Positions 26,735-35,864 are shown, counted from the first letter of the stretch. The stretch: DNA of 64,000 nt from Siccirubricoccus phaeus (GCF_008360935.1 NZ_SRXO01000013.1:62001-126000); one strand, 5' to 3'. Program-made: numbers and translations. The notes: generated by a model from the letters alone, not told the origin.

Positions 26735-27562
26735 TCAAGCGTTGCGATCATCCGGTGGGGCGAGCAGCCGCGCCAGCGCATGGCCGAGCGGCACCATTCC
26801 CGGGATGACCTGGCGGGTGAAGAGGTCGAGCACCGCCGCCAGATGCGCCGCATGGCCGCCAGGCACCGCGCCCGGCGGGGCGAGGCGGGGGCGCAGCGCA
26901 TCCGCTGCGTGCTCTGCCAGACGAATCGCGGTCTCCCTCGCGGCGGGGAGGCGGGCAGGGGAGAGATCCTCGCCCAGCCAGGCGGGCAGCGCCGCCAGCA
27001 GCGGCGGCCAATGGGCGAGGTGGAGATAGAGGCTCGGCACCACGCCAGCATCGCCGTGCCGGGCGGCGAGGCCCTGCACCAGCGACGCGACCTCCGGCGC
27101 CAGCGAGTCGAGGCGCGGCAAGGGCGGTGGCGCGGGCAGCATGGGCGGCGGCGGGATCGGCGCCGGCGGTGCGATGGCCGCGCGCGGCAGGCCGGCCAGC
27201 TCGCGGCGCAGCGCGGTCAGCAGGATGAGGTTGGTGAGGTTGCCGCGGGTGTAGACGGCGACGAGGTCGCGGATGGGCGCCCGCGCTGTCGGCGCGAGCC
27301 CGGCCGCGACCCAGGCGGCGGCAGGGAGCGGCGCGGGCGGGGCGGGCAGCGCCGCCGCCAGCCGCTCCCGCGCCGCGGCGAGGGTGCCGTCCTCCAGCGG
27401 CGGGCGGATGGCGGCCCAGGCCCAGGGCAGCACGCCGGGCAGGGTGGCGAGGTGCCGGTGGATCAGGTTCACCAGCGGCACCCCGCTCGCCCGCTTCAGC
27501 GCCGCGTAGAGCGCGGCGATGTCGGGCGGCGCCTCCGCCTCGCGCAGCTCGGGGAGGACCAC
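26735..27562 (-). CDS. DehI-type halocarboxylic acid dehalogenase-like protein
   Basis: A 275-residue all-helical protein. Its N-terminal ALYAALKRASGVPLVNLIHR and HLATLPGVLPWAWAAIRP resemble group I 2-haloacid dehalogenases (DehI), built from two related helical repeats. A second repeat starts about residue 145 (SLVQGLAARHGDAGVVPSLY, HLAHWPPLLAALPAWL). Whether the active-site aspartate is kept cannot be judged here, so dehalogenase activity is uncertain. A proline-rich linker (about 130-145) joins the halves. The start is GTG at 27562, only 10 bp after the MBL hydrolase stop, indicating translational coupling. Confidence 0.6.
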   Translation of the reverse strand: MVLPELREAEAPPDIAALYAALKRASGVPLVNLIHRHLATLPGVLPWAWAAIRPPLEDGTLAAARERLAAALPAPPAPLPAAAWVAAGLAPTARAPIRDLVAVYTRGNLTNLILLTALRRELAGLPRAAIAPPAPIPPPPMLPAPPPLPRLDSLAPEVASLVQGLAARHGDAGVVPSLYLHLAHWPPLLAALPAWLGEDLSPARLPAARETAIRLAEHAADALRPRLAPPGAVPGGHAAHLAAVLDLFTRQVIPGMVPLGHALARLLAPPDDRNA

Positions 27563-27572
27563 CCGTGGCGCC

Positions 27573-28568
27573 CTACAGCGTGGTGACGTTCATCGGCGCC
27601 GGCATCCAGGCATAGCCGCTGCCCTCCTTCGCCACATGGCCGAGGCCGGGCCAGGGGAAATGGTAGGAGAGGACCGCGTGCTTGTCCGTCGCCAGCCGGT
27701 CCAGCATGCGGCTGCGGCTCTGCGCCGAGAGCTTCGGATCGGTGTCGAAGGAGAATTCCCACAGCGGCTGGCGCAGCAGCAGGATGTGGTGATGCGCCAT
27801 GTCGCCGGTGTTCACCACCGTGGTGTTGCCGGAGGTGATGGCATAGACGGTGTGGCCCAGCGTATGGCCGGGGACGGAGATGGCGGTGACGCCCGGCACC
27901 ACCGGCTGCTCGTCCCGCACCATCACCATGCGGTCGCGATAGGCGCTGAGGTTCTTCTTCGCGCCGTCGATGAAGGGCACCATGAAGTCCGGGCCGCGCT
28001 TGTTGGCATCGTCGGTCCAGAATTTCAGGTCCACCTCGCTCAGCGCCACCTGGGCGTTGGGGAAATTGCGGTTGCCATTGGCATCCACCAGCGCCCAGCA
28101 ATGGTCGCAATGGGCATGGGTCAGCACGACCAGGTCGATCTGCTCCGGCTGGATGCCGGCGGCGCGCATGTTCTCCAGCAGCTTGCCGGTGGTGGGGCCG
28201 AACATCTTGCTGGCGGCGCCCATGCTCTCGCCCATGCCGGTGTCGAACAGGATGAGCTGGCGGCCGGTGTTCAGGACAAGGGCGTTCTGCTCCAGCGTCG
28301 CCGTTTCGGGGTCGAGGAAGTTGGAGGTGAGGAGCTGGCGGATCTGGTCGGGCGGGGAGGCGGGGAAGGCAGGTTCCGGCTTGCCGAGGGGCAAATTGCC
28401 GTCGGAGACGATGGTCGCCTCGAACTCGCCGATCTTGAAGCGGTGCCAGGCAGGCGGCAGGCGGTTCTGCATCGGCGCCGCGGCCCGGGCGAGGCCGGGC
28501 GGCAGCAGGGGCAGGGTTGCAGCGGCGGCGGCCGCGCCGAACAGGCTGCGGCGGGTGATCTCGGACAT
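27573..28568 (-). CDS. MBL-fold metallohydrolase with Tat-like signal
   Basis: A 331-residue metallo-beta-lactamase-fold hydrolase. The zinc-binding LTHAHCDHCW (HxHxDH) lies mid-protein, and VPGHTLGHTV and NTGDMAHHH provide further ligands. The N-terminus MSEITRRSLFGAAAAAATL is a twin-arginine-type export signal, so the folded metalloenzyme probably reaches the periplasm. The ATG at 28568 follows GGGAGGAACAACA. It opens a minus-strand operon with a DehI-like protein, a 5'-nucleotidase and greB. The family includes lactonases, sulfatases and phosphodiesterases; the exact substrate is open. Confidence 0.88.
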   Translation of the reverse strand: MSEITRRSLFGAAAAAATLPLLPPGLARAAAPMQNRLPPAWHRFKIGEFEATIVSDGNLPLGKPEPAFPASPPDQIRQLLTSNFLDPETATLEQNALVLNTGRQLILFDTGMGESMGAASKMFGPTTGKLLENMRAAGIQPEQIDLVVLTHAHCDHCWALVDANGNRNFPNAQVALSEVDLKFWTDDANKRGPDFMVPFIDGAKKNLSAYRDRMVMVRDEQPVVPGVTAISVPGHTLGHTVYAITSGNTTVVNTGDMAHHHILLLRQPLWEFSFDTDPKLSAQSRSRMLDRLATDKHAVLSYHFPWPGLGHVAKEGSGYAWMPAPMNVTTL

Positions 28569-28722
28569 TGTTGTTCCTCCCCCATCGGTCTGGGCCGCAA
28601 CATGGTGCGGAGCATCAGCATGGCACAACCGGAGCGGGTGTTGTCCATCGGCGTGGGATGAAATTCGTCTCACCTGACGCGGCTGGAGGCTTTTCCCTCC
28701 CCGCTTGCGGGGGAGGGCCAGG

Positions 28723-28758
28723 GTGGGGGTGGTTGAGTGCGTGGGGGTGGTTGAGTGC
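28723..28758. repeat. Perfect 18-bp tandem repeat, two copies
   Basis: GTGGGGGTGGTTGAGTGC occurs twice head-to-tail in the 237-bp gap 28569-28805 upstream of the MBL operon. Nearby at 28695-28717 is a CCCTCCCCGC/GCGGGGGAGGG hairpin. Confidence 0.85.
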
Positions 28759-28768
28759 GTCGAGCCCG

Positions 28769-28800
28769 CGCCCCTTCTCCGCAGAGCGGAGAAAGGGGCG
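28769..28800 (-). terminator. Hairpin terminator of selO
   Basis: A 14-bp stem CGCCCCTTCTCCGC paired with GCGGAGAA(A)GGGGCG, one bulged A and a 3-nt loop, sits 5 bp past the selO stop on the minus strand. No strong T-run follows. Confidence 0.6.
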
Positions 28801-28805
28801 GCGTC

Positions 28806-30251
28806 TCAGGTGCCGCAGAAGGTTTGCAGCACGCGCTCCTCCGGCTGGGGCGGCAGGCGGTAGCGGTCGGGCGTTTCCGGCTGGTCCTCGTAAGGGCGGG
28901 CGAGGACGGCGAGCAGCGCCTCGAAGGGTGCGAAGTCGTTGCGCGCGACGGCGGCGGTGATGGCCGCTTCCACCAGATGGTTGCGCGGGATGAAGGCCGG
29001 GTTCACCGCGCGCATGCGGGCGGCGCGGTCGGGCAGGGGCTCGGCGGCCAGGCGTTCGCGCCAGCGCGCGGCCCAGGACTCGTAGCGGGCGGGCTCGGGG
29101 AAGTATTGGCGGGGGGCGTCGCTGCCCTCCGCGGCCTCGCACAGGGCGCGGAAGGTGAGGGTGAAATCCGCCTGGCTCTCCGCCATGGCCTGCAGCAGAT
29201 CCTGCACCAGCACCGCGTCGCCCTCCTGCGCGGCGAACAGGCCGAGCTTGGCACGGAGGCCATCCAGATACCCCGCCTGGAAGCGCGGCGCGAAGGCGGC
29301 GAGCGCTTCCTGCGCCTGCTCCAGCGCCGCTTCCTCGCTTTCCGCCAGCAGCGGCAGCAGGGCTTCCGCCAGCCGTGCCAGATTCCACTGCGCGATGCGC
29401 GGCTGGTTGCCATAGGCGTAGCGGCCGCCCTGGTCGATGGAGCTGAACACCGCCGCCGGGTTGTACTCGTCGAGGAAGGCGCAGGGGCCGTAGTCGATGG
29501 TCTCGCCGGAGACGGCGCAATTATCGGTGTTCATCACGCCGTGGATGAAGCCGAGCAACAGCCAGCGCGGGATGAGATCCGCCTGCGCCGCGACCACCCT
29601 GCCGAAGAAGGCGAGGTAGGGGTTGGGGGCTTCGGCCGCTTCCGGATAGTGCCGGGCGATGGCGTGGTCGGCGAGCGCCCGCACCGCCTCCTGGTCGCCG
29701 CGGGCGGCGAAATACTGGAAGGTGCCGACGCGGATATGGCTGGCGGCGACGCGCAGCAGCACGGCGCCGGGCAGCACCTCCTCGCGGAACACGTATTCGC
29801 CGGTGGTTGCGGCGGCGAGGCTGCGGGTGGTGGGTACGCCGAGGGCGTGCATCGCCTCCGAGACGATGTATTCGCGCAGCACCGGGCCGAGCGCCGCGCG
29901 GCCATCGCCGCGGCGCGACCAGGGGGTAGGGCCGGAGCCCTTCAGTTGCAGGTCGCGCCGGCGCCCGTCGCGGCCGACGACCTCACCCAGCAGGATGGCG
30001 CGGCCATCGCCGAGCTGCGGGGTGAAATGACCGAATTGGTGGCCGGCATAGGCCTGGGCGATGGGCAGGGCGCCTGCGGGGATGCGGTTGCCCGCGACCA
30101 CCTCGGCATCGATATCCGCCGGGTCGATGCCGAGCTCCGCCGCCAGCGCCGCATTCACCTTGATGAGGGCGGGCGCCTTCACCGGCGTCGGATCGAGCCG
30201 GGCATAGAACCGCTCGGGCAGGCGGGCGTAGGTGTTGTCGAAGGCGATCAT
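28806..30251 (-). CDS. selO: Protein adenylyltransferase SelO (YdiU/UPF0061)
   Basis: A 481-residue pseudokinase-fold enzyme that transfers AMP from ATP onto protein hydroxyls; in other species it tunes redox proteins under oxidative stress. Landmarks are [57 protein letters not shown] and [20 protein letters not shown] with the catalytic aspartate region. The C-terminus ends VLQTFCGT; a cysteine close to the end stands where some family members carry selenocysteine. Length is normal for bacteria. Repeat family D lies just upstream, and a hairpin follows its stop. Confidence 0.95.
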   Translation of the reverse strand: MIAFDNTYARLPERFYARLDPTPVKAPALIKVNAALAAELGIDPADIDAEVVAGNRIPAGALPIAQAYAGHQFGHFTPQLGDGRAILLGEVVGRDGRRRDLQLKGSGPTPWSRRGDGRAALGPVLREYIVSEAMHALGVPTTRSLAAATTGEYVFREEVLPGAVLLRVAASHIRVGTFQYFAARGDQEAVRALADHAIARHYPEAAEAPNPYLAFFGRVVAAQADLIPRWLLLGFIHGVMNTDNCAVSGETIDYGPCAFLDEYNPAAVFSSIDQGGRYAYGNQPRIAQWNLARLAEALLPLLAESEEAALEQAQEALAAFAPRFQAGYLDGLRAKLGLFAAQEGDAVLVQDLLQAMAESQADFTLTFRALCEAAEGSDAPRQYFPEPARYESWAARWRERLAAEPLPDRAARMRAVNPAFIPRNHLVEAAITAAVARNDFAPFEALLAVLARPYEDQPETPDRYRLPPQPEERVLQTFCGT

Positions 30252-30283
30252 GGGGGGGATGTGGGGCCAGAGGGCCGCGCTTT

Positions 30284-30442
30284 CGAGAGGGGCTCTGCCC
30301 CTCTCGAGCTTACCCCGCCAAAGGCCGAAGGGCCTTTGGAAACCACGAGTCTCGGACCCGTCGGTCGAGACGCCGAACTCAAGGGTTCAAAAGGCCCTTC
30401 GGCCCTTTGCGGGATGGAGGAAGGGCAGAGCCCTTCCTCAAG
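30284..30442. repeat. Composite hairpin repeat, family D copy 1
   Basis: An element of about 160 bp with four stems: GAGAGGGGC/GCCCCTCTC (30284-30306), CCAAAGGCC/GGCCTTTGG (30318-30339), AAAGGCC/GGCCCTTT (about 30389-30409) and GGAAGGGC/GCCCTTCC (30419-30437). The last abuts the stop of the racemase gene and would terminate it. The whole matches the reverse complement of 56001-56163, and its left half matches 44893-44957. Confidence 0.8.
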
Positions 30443-31550
30443 CCAGCAGCGCCGCGATCTCCTCTTCGCTGAACCCCGCCTCCGCCAGCACCGCCCCGCC
30501 CTGCTCGCCACGCAGCGGCGGCGGCCCGCCCGCCTCCGCCGGCGTTCCGCTGAAGCGCGGCGCCGCCGCGGGCTGCACCGCCCCGTCCCGCGCCAGGAAG
30601 GTGCCGCGCGCCAAATTGTGCGGATGCGCCGGCGCTTCCTCCATATCCAGCACCGGCGCGACGCAGCCATCGCTGCCCTCGAACACCGCCGCCCAATCAT
30701 CCCGCGTGCGCGTCCGGAAGGCGGCGGCGATCTCCGCCTTCAGCGCCGGCCAGCAGGATTTCTCCATCCGGTTCGGCCAGCGCGCCGCATCCAGGCCGAG
30801 CTTCGCCATCATCACGGCGAAGAATTGCGGCTCGATCGGCCCCACCGCGAGCCAGCGGCCATCGGCGCATTCATAGGTGTCGTACCAGGGGGCGGCGCCA
30901 TCCAGCATGTTGGTGCCGCGCGCATTGTCCCAGCGGCCGCAGGCCTTCATGGCGTAGATCGGCGCCATCAGCAGCGCCGCGCCATCCACCATGGCGGCAT
31001 CCACCACCTGGCCCTGGCCGCCGCGCTGCACGGCAAGCAGCGCCGCCAGCACACCCATCGCCAGCAGCATGCCGCCGCCGCCGTAATCGCCGACGAGGTT
31101 CAGCGGCGGCACCGGCCGCTCCCCCGGGCGCCCGATGGACCAGAGCGCGCCGGTGAGGGCGATGTAGTTCATGTCATGCCCCGCCGCCTGGGCCAGCGGC
31201 CCTTCCTGCCCCCAGCCCGTCATGCGGCCATAGACCAGGCGGGGATTGACGCCGAGGCAGGTCTCCGGTCCCAGCCCCAGCCGCTCCATCACGCCGGGGC
31301 GGAAGCCTTCGATCAGCGCATCGGCGCGGGCGACCAGCCGCAGCACCGCCGCCACCGCCGCCGGGGATTTCAGATCCAGCGCCAGGGAGCGGCGGCCGCG
31401 GCCGATGAACTCCCGCCGATCGCCCGGCGGCCCCTCCTTCCGGTCGATGCGGATGACGCTGGCGCCGAGATCGGCCAGCACCATGCCGCAGAAGGGGCCC
31501 GGGCCAATGCCGGCGAATTCCAGGATGGTGAGGCCATGCAGCGGACCCAT
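30438..31550 (-). CDS. CaiB/BaiF family protein, alpha-methylacyl-CoA racemase type
   Basis: A 370-residue member of the family III CoA-transferase fold. The N-terminal [20 protein letters not shown] and [10 protein letters not shown] bind CoA. The three residues used by alpha-methylacyl-CoA racemases appear in context: His in [13 protein letters not shown], Asp in [10 protein letters not shown] and Glu in [10 protein letters not shown] racemase epimerising 2-methyl-branched acyl-CoAs is therefore more likely than a plain CoA-transferase. The ATG at 31550 follows GGAGGAGTTCCGC. It diverges from a Bug receptor gene across a 397-bp gap. Confidence 0.88.
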   Translation of the reverse strand: MGPLHGLTILEFAGIGPGPFCGMVLADLGASVIRIDRKEGPPGDRREFIGRGRRSLALDLKSPAAVAAVLRLVARADALIEGFRPGVMERLGLGPETCLGVNPRLVYGRMTGWGQEGPLAQAAGHDMNYIALTGALWSIGRPGERPVPPLNLVGDYGGGGMLLAMGVLAALLAVQRGGQGQVVDAAMVDGAALLMAPIYAMKACGRWDNARGTNMLDGAAPWYDTYECADGRWLAVGPIEPQFFAVMMAKLGLDAARWPNRMEKSCWPALKAEIAAAFRTRTRDDWAAVFEGSDGCVAPVLDMEEAPAHPHNLARGTFLARDGAVQPAAAPRFSGTPAEAGGPPPLRGEQGGAVLAEAGFSEEEIAALLA

Positions 31551-31947
31551 GCGGAACTCCTCCCGTTTGCCGCAGCCTATCACCTGCGGCGGGATTTGAC
31601 AGGAATCCCCCAGAGACCCGAATTTGGCGGCAAATCAGGGAGGAGGGTCCGAATGGCCCGTCACAGCGCCGTGCATGAGCTGCCGGAGGGGCCTGGCGGG
31701 CTCGGGACCGCCCCGGTGCCGTGCCGGGGGCGGTGGCCGTGAAGCCGGGTGGTGCGCCCCATGCCCGCAGCGCCGGCCGCATCGGCGGCGGCGCGCTGAC
31801 CCGGATCGTCCGGCGGCAGCGCCTGGCGGCCGCCGGGCCGGGCGCTGGCATCGCTATCTCCCGCCATAGCAGCCAGGCCGAAGGCGCGGCAGCGCCGGCG
31901 GCGGAGGCGGCCACCGCCCGCGGAATTGCGGCCCCGGCGACGCCGCT
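31551..31947. other. Divergent intergenic region, no convincing gene
   Basis: This 397-bp gap separates the racemase gene (minus) from a Bug gene (plus). The only coding-like signal is a 29-codon plus-strand ORF at 31653-31742 (MARHSAVHELPEGPGG...) with a strong GGAGGAGGG site 5 nt before its ATG. It resembles nothing recognised and could be a leader or remnant. The stretch TGACAGGAATCCCC near 31597 is less GC-rich and could hold the racemase promoter. Confidence 0.4.
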
Positions 31948-32916
31948 GTGATCAGCCGCCGTGCCTTGGCCGCTGCCGCGCTGCCCCTGGCCCTGCCCCG
32001 GGGCAAGGCCCGCGCCCAGGGCTGGCCGTTGCGGCCGGTGCGTCTCATCCTCCCCTACGCCCCCGGGGGGACCAACGACATCCTGGCGCGGCTCTACAGC
32101 CAGCGCCTGGCGGAACGGCTCGGCCAGCCTTTCACGGTGGAGAACAAGCCGGGCGAGCAGGCGATTCCCGGGACGGCGCTGGCGGCCCGCGCCGCCCCCG
32201 ATGGCTACAGCCTGCTGGTCGGCGCCAGCGGGCCCATCGTCTTCAACCCCGCCACCCATGCGCATCTGCCCTATGACACACAGCGGGACCTGGCGCCGAT
32301 CTCCATCCTCGCCGCCTTTCCGCTGGTGGTGGCGGTGGCCCGCGATGCGCCCTTTCCTACCTTCCAGGATCTGATGGCCTTCGCCCGGGACCATCCGGCG
32401 GGCACCAGCTACGGCGCCAGCGCCGCCAGCTTCCGCCTGCCGACGGAGCTGCTGAACCAGCGCGCCGGCACGCGCTTCGCCTACACCGCCTTTGACGGCA
32501 GTGCGGAGACGGTGGAGGCGGTGGCGAAGGGTGAGGTGACGATGGCGCTGGTCGATTCCGGCTCGGTCTCCGGCGCCTATGCAGCCGGGCGGGTGCGGGT
32601 GCTGGCGGTGACGGCGCCGCACCGCCTGCCCGCCTGGCCGCATTGCCCGACCATGGCGGAGCTGGACTACCCGGACCTGACGCTGCGCCTCTGGAGCGGC
32701 ATGCTGGCGCCGGCCGGCACGCCGGCGCCCATCCTGAACCGGCTGGCCACGGAGCTGGCGGCGATTACGCGGGAGCCGGCGGTGCTGCAACGGCTGCGGG
32801 GGCTGTCGCTCGATCCTGTCGGGTCCTCGGCGGAGGAATTCCAGCGGGTGATCGAGACGGAGCTGCCGCTCTGGGCAGAGGTGGCGAAGAAGGGAGGGAT
32901 CAGGCTGGAAAGGTAG
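31948..32916 (+). CDS. Bug-family tripartite tricarboxylate receptor, periplasmic (2 of 4)
   Basis: A 322-residue Bug/TctC-type binding protein. The signal peptide ends KARAQG; then come RPVRLILPYAPGGTNDILAR, FTVENKPGEQAIPGTALA and PDGYSLLVGASGPIVFNPAT, aligned to the family's ligand loops. The VPYRG motif of most Bug proteins is altered here (FAYTAFDGSAETVEA), so this copy may bind a different ligand. The start is GTG at 31948; no ATG gives a signal peptide. It is a single-gene unit, divergent from the racemase, and ends in a very strong hairpin. Confidence 0.88.
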   Translation: MISRRALAAAALPLALPRGKARAQGWPLRPVRLILPYAPGGTNDILARLYSQRLAERLGQPFTVENKPGEQAIPGTALAARAAPDGYSLLVGASGPIVFNPATHAHLPYDTQRDLAPISILAAFPLVVAVARDAPFPTFQDLMAFARDHPAGTSYGASAASFRLPTELLNQRAGTRFAYTAFDGSAETVEAVAKGEVTMALVDSGSVSGAYAAGRVRVLAVTAPHRLPAWPHCPTMAELDYPDLTLRLWSGMLAPAGTPAPILNRLATELAAITREPAVLQRLRGLSLDPVGSSAEEFQRVIETELPLWAEVAKKGGIRLER

Positions 32917-32930
32917 GGGCGGCCACCCCC

Positions 32931-32967
32931 GCCCCTTCCTCCCCCGCAAGGCGGGGGAGGAAGGGGC
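32931..32967. terminator. Perfect 17-bp hairpin between convergent genes
   Basis: GCCCCTTCCTCCCCCGC and its exact complement flank a 3-nt AAG loop, 15 bp after the Bug stop and 27 bp before the lactonase-like stop on the other strand. Probably a two-way terminator. Confidence 0.75.
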
Positions 32968-32993
32968 CCGCGCCCAGGGGGGCGTGGAGGGGG

Positions 32994-33776
32994 CTACTCG
33001 CTCGGCGGCACGTCCAGCCGGCAGACGATGCCTTCCAGCCCCGGCACCGCCGGGTAGCGCCGCATCACCTCCGGGTCATGGCCCGGGACGATGTGCTGCG
33101 GGCTGGGGGCCAGCTTGCGCAGCTTGTCGAAGCCCTCCAGCATCTCGCCGATATGGAAGGCGGTGGTGAAGGGTCGGCCGGCTTCCATGTTCTCGTAGAA
33201 ATGCGTGACGTCGGAGGCGAGCACCACCGTGCCGCGCCGGGTCTCCACCGTCACGCATTGCAGGCCGGCGGAGTGGCCCTTCACCAGGTAGGTCCTGATC
33301 CCCGGCGCGATCTCCGCATCCCCGCCCAGCATGTGCACGCGCTTGCCGAAATTCAGCTTCACCATGCCGGCGATGTCGTCCGGCTCGAAGCTGTGGGACA
33401 GCTTCGGGTAGCGCATGTAGCGGCCGCAGGCGTAGTGCATCTCGGATTCCTGCAGGTGGAACTCCGCCTGCGGGAATTTGTCGAAGCTGCCCACATGGTC
33501 GTAGTGCAGATGGGTGAGGATCACATCCTTCACCGTGGCGGGGTCCAGCCCCACCAGCTTCAGGCTCTCCGCCGGGCAGCGCAGCCATTGCCGCTTGCGG
33601 CGCTTGGCCACCGCCTCGGTGAAGCCGGCATCGATGACGAAGCTCCGCTCCTTCCCCACCGCGGCCCAGACGAAATAATCCATCGGCATCGGCGCGTCGT
33701 GCGGATCGCCGCCGATGAAGTGCTCCGTACGCTTCGCGTCGCGATGGGCGTAGCGGATGGCATAGACCTCGTACAT
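32994..33776 (-). CDS. MBL-fold hydrolase, N-acyl homoserine lactonase-like
   Basis: A 260-residue cytoplasmic metallo-beta-lactamase-fold hydrolase. The dimetal motif is ILTHLHYDHVGS; later ligands are in LVKGHSAGLQ, LASDVTHFYEN and VPGHDPEV. Overall layout is that of the AiiA/AttM-type lactonases annotated as N-acyl homoserine lactonase family, which open lactone rings. No LuxI or LuxR homologue is nearby, so a metabolic lactone is as likely a substrate as a quorum signal. Its ATG overlaps the stop of the dehydrogenase (TGATG at 33774-33778). It is the last gene of a three-gene operon. Confidence 0.85.
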   Translation of the reverse strand: MYEVYAIRYAHRDAKRTEHFIGGDPHDAPMPMDYFVWAAVGKERSFVIDAGFTEAVAKRRKRQWLRCPAESLKLVGLDPATVKDVILTHLHYDHVGSFDKFPQAEFHLQESEMHYACGRYMRYPKLSHSFEPDDIAGMVKLNFGKRVHMLGGDAEIAPGIRTYLVKGHSAGLQCVTVETRRGTVVLASDVTHFYENMEAGRPFTTAFHIGEMLEGFDKLRKLAPSPQHIVPGHDPEVMRRYPAVPGLEGIVCRLDVPPSE

Positions 33777-34711
33777 CAGGTCTTGTCCGCGTCCAGCACG
33801 GCCTTCACCGCGGCCTTGTCCACGGCGATCTTCACCCCCGCTCGCTCATTCTGCATCAGCATGGGCACCCGGCTGTCGCGATGGCCCCAGCCGCGGTTCA
33901 TCGCCTCCTGCATCTCCTCCAGCACCAGGTGGGAGAGGCGCATCGGCACGCCATGCTTGCGCCCGAGGTTCAGCGCCAGGGTCACGTCCTTGCAGGCGAG
34001 CTTCAGGGAAAAGGCCGGCGGGTCGTAGCTGTCCACCAGGTACTGGTCGCCGATGCGGTCGAACATCCGCCGGCGGCCGAGCGCGCCCTGGCGGATCGCC
34101 TTCCACAGATGCAGCGGGTCCATCCCCGCCTTCACGCCCATGCTGAACGCTTCGGCGACCACGGTCTGGATGGCGTAGCCGGAGAGGTTGTGCACCAGCT
34201 TGGCGACGGTCGCCGTGCCGATCGGGCCGATATAGGCGGCCTGGTCGCCGAAGCTGTCGAGCACCGGCTTCAGCTTGTCATAGGTCGCCTTGTCGCCGCC
34301 CACCCAGATGGCGAGCTTGCCGCTGGCCGCGCCGGTCGGGCCGCCGGAGACCGGCGCGTCGAAGACCTGCACGCCCTTTTCCGCCAGCGCGTCATGGGCG
34401 CGGCGCATCAGGTCCTGGCTGTTGGTGGAGAGGTCGAAATAGGCGGTGCCGGCGCGGGCGCCGTGGATCAGCCCATCCTCGCCGAAGATCACCCCCTCCA
34501 CCTCCATCGGGCCGGGCAGCGAGGTGAAGATGACGTCGGCGCGCTCCGCCACCTCCTTCGGCGTCGCCGCCCAGTCGGCGCCGGCATCGAGGAAGCGCTG
34601 GGCGTTCTGCCGGGCGATGTCGTTCACCACCAGCTTGTACTTGCCGCGCTGCTGCAGGTTGTTGGCCATGCCGGCACCCATGGTGCCGAGGCCGATGAAC
34701 CCGATGATCAT
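33776..34711 (-). CDS. NAD(P)-dependent 3-hydroxyisobutyrate dehydrogenase-family oxidoreductase
   Basis: A 311-residue beta-hydroxyacid dehydrogenase. The Rossmann motif GLGTMG is at residues 7-12, the substrate loop is [16 protein letters not shown], and the catalytic lysine is in [15 protein letters not shown]. The C-terminal helical half contains the family-typical [11 protein letters not shown]. It would oxidise a 3-hydroxy acid to a semialdehyde or ketone. It starts within the end of the carboxymuconolactone-type gene (34708-34711) and overlaps the lactonase-like gene downstream. Together the three suggest a hydroxy-acid/lactone degradation step. Confidence 0.92.
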   Translation of the reverse strand: MIIGFIGLGTMGAGMANNLQQRGKYKLVVNDIARQNAQRFLDAGADWAATPKEVAERADVIFTSLPGPMEVEGVIFGEDGLIHGARAGTAYFDLSTNSQDLMRRAHDALAEKGVQVFDAPVSGGPTGAASGKLAIWVGGDKATYDKLKPVLDSFGDQAAYIGPIGTATVAKLVHNLSGYAIQTVVAEAFSMGVKAGMDPLHLWKAIRQGALGRRRMFDRIGDQYLVDSYDPPAFSLKLACKDVTLALNLGRKHGVPMRLSHLVLEEMQEAMNRGWGHRDSRVPMLMQNERAGVKIAVDKAAVKAVLDADKT

Positions 34712-35040
34712 GCCTTCTTCCCTTCCCCCTCATAGACATCGCTGGCGATATGCGCGGCCGTCATCGCTGCCGGCCAGCCGGCATAGATCGCGAGATGCGT
34801 GACGATTTCGCCGATCTCCTCCCGCGTCACCCCATTGCCGAGGGCGCGGCCGAGATGCGTCGCAAGCTGCTCCTCCCGCCCCAGCGCGATCAGGGCGGCG
34901 ACGGTGATCATGGAGCGGTCACGCTTGGAGAGGCCCGGGCGCTCCCAGATATCGGCATAGGCGAATTCCTCGGTCATCGCGACCAGTTTGGGGAAATTCG
35001 CCTTCAGCCGCTCGCGGCGGGCTGAGGGTGGTGCGGCCAT
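34708..35040 (-). CDS. Carboxymuconolactone decarboxylase family protein
   Basis: A 110-residue AhpD-like helical protein. It keeps the PcaC-type layout: YADIWERPGLSKRDRSMITV, AALIALGREEQLATHLGRA and GVTREEIGEIVTHLAIYAGW. The CxxC of redox-active AhpD is absent, so a decarboxylase or isomerase-like role is favoured over peroxidase. The ATG at 35040 has AGAGAGGAC just upstream; longer in-frame starts lie in spacer. It is the first gene of the three-gene operon with an HIBADH-like dehydrogenase and a lactonase-like hydrolase. Confidence 0.9.
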   Translation of the reverse strand: MAAPPSARRERLKANFPKLVAMTEEFAYADIWERPGLSKRDRSMITVAALIALGREEQLATHLGRALGNGVTREEIGEIVTHLAIYAGWPAAMTAAHIASDVYEGEGKKA

Positions 35041-35105
35041 GTCCTCTCTCTCCGTTTCTCCCGGGCGCGATCCTGCGTCCGGCAGCGGGAGAGGGCAAGG
35101 TGGGC

Positions 35106-35139
35106 AAAACAAAACGGGCCGGCCTTGCGGCCGACCCGT
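35106..35139 (-). terminator. Rho-independent terminator of the KGG gene
   Basis: On the minus strand, ACGGGTCGGCCGC-AA-GGCCGGCCCGT forms a strong stem followed by TTTTGTTTTG, a textbook intrinsic terminator about 50 bp past the KGG gene stop. It is the clearest such signal in the window. Confidence 0.85.
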
Positions 35140-35188
35140 CCCGCTCCCGCCCCCTTGCGGGGGCAGGCCATATCGGCGCCATCAGGCG

Positions 35189-35488
35189 CTAGCTGCGGTT
35201 GCCGCCGTGGCTGGACTGGCCACCCTTGCGGCCGGCCTCGCTGGCCTTCTCGCGATCCTGGGCGAAATTGCCCGGATTGTGCTCGGCGCCGCCGCCGCCA
35301 TGGCTGTGCTGGCCGCCCATGCGGCCGGCTTCGCGGGCCTTTTCGCGGTCATTCGCGAAGTTGCCGGGGTTGTTTTCCTTCCCCTGATGGGTCCCGCCGA
35401 CATGACCCGCCTCACGGGCCTTCTCGCGGTCATTCGCGAAGTTGCCGGGGTTGGTGTTCTGGCTGCCGCCCTGATTGCTATTCGCCAT
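35189..35488 (-). CDS. KGG-repeat general stress protein
   Basis: A 99-residue hydrophilic, glycine-rich protein with three repeats of NPGNFAxDREKAxEAG followed by HVGGT, RMGGQ or RKGGQ (about residues 14-38, 40-65 and 70-95). This is the KGG/YciG stress-protein motif, seen in proteins of unknown mechanism induced by salt, desiccation or starvation; only the third repeat keeps a true KGG. It is predicted disordered and cytoplasmic. The ATG at 35488 has GGAAGGAA about 8 nt upstream. An AT-rich stretch near 35590-35630 and a strong terminator downstream suggest independent expression. Confidence 0.88.
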   Translation of the reverse strand: MANSNQGGSQNTNPGNFANDREKAREAGHVGGTHQGKENNPGNFANDREKAREAGRMGGQHSHGGGGAEHNPGNFAQDREKASEAGRKGGQSSHGGNRS

Positions 35489-35610
35489 GTGCGGAGTTCC
35501 TTCCGTTGTTGGCGCTCGGCCGCCCGTAGGCGACCTGCCCAGCCCCAACGTCGCAAGCCCGGCAGGGATGCAGCATCGACCCCGGTCGGGCAAACAAATC
35601 CATATCTGTT

Positions 35611-35802
35611 TCAATAAGATAACGCGGTCGGAGGAGGCATTTCGCGGGGCCCTGGAGGGGTTTGCGGCGGCAATTCCGGACCCGGTCCGGGGATGGGCGG
35701 CAACGGGTCCGGGCCGGGGTCGGGGCGGGGCCCGGGCGGCTGGGGCGGGATCTCCGGGCCGGGAAAGCCCGGCGGGGGCGGGGTGGGGGGATCAGCAGGC
35801 AT
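35611..35802 (-). CDS. Small proline-rich protein, function unknown
   Basis: A 63-residue protein of almost nothing but Pro, Gly, Asp and Glu (MPADPPTPPPPGFPGPEIPP at the start, PGPDPLPPIPGPGP in the middle). Its composition is real peptide-like rather than frameshifted Ala/Arg shadow, and GAGGA stands 8 nt before the ATG. Similar short acidic proline-rich proteins are annotated as hypothetical in related genomes. It is presumably disordered and acidic. It lies upstream of the KGG gene on the same strand, separated by 122 bp, and diverges from another small gene. Confidence 0.55.
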   Translation of the reverse strand: MPADPPTPPPPGFPGPEIPPQPPGPRPDPGPDPLPPIPGPGPELPPQTPPGPREMPPPTALSY

Positions 35803-35864
35803 GTGGCGTCCTCATCTTGCTTGGGGCCTGCCGCCGCAACGCACCCCCGGGGGCGATGTTGCCC

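Noticed and set aside
28755-31742. A 995-codon plus-strand frame opposite selO and the racemase
   Set aside because: Shadow of well-supported minus-strand genes, with no domain and repeat sequence inside it.
32994-33776. Quorum-sensing locus around the lactonase-like gene
   Set aside because: No LuxI or LuxR homologue is present, and the neighbours are catabolic.
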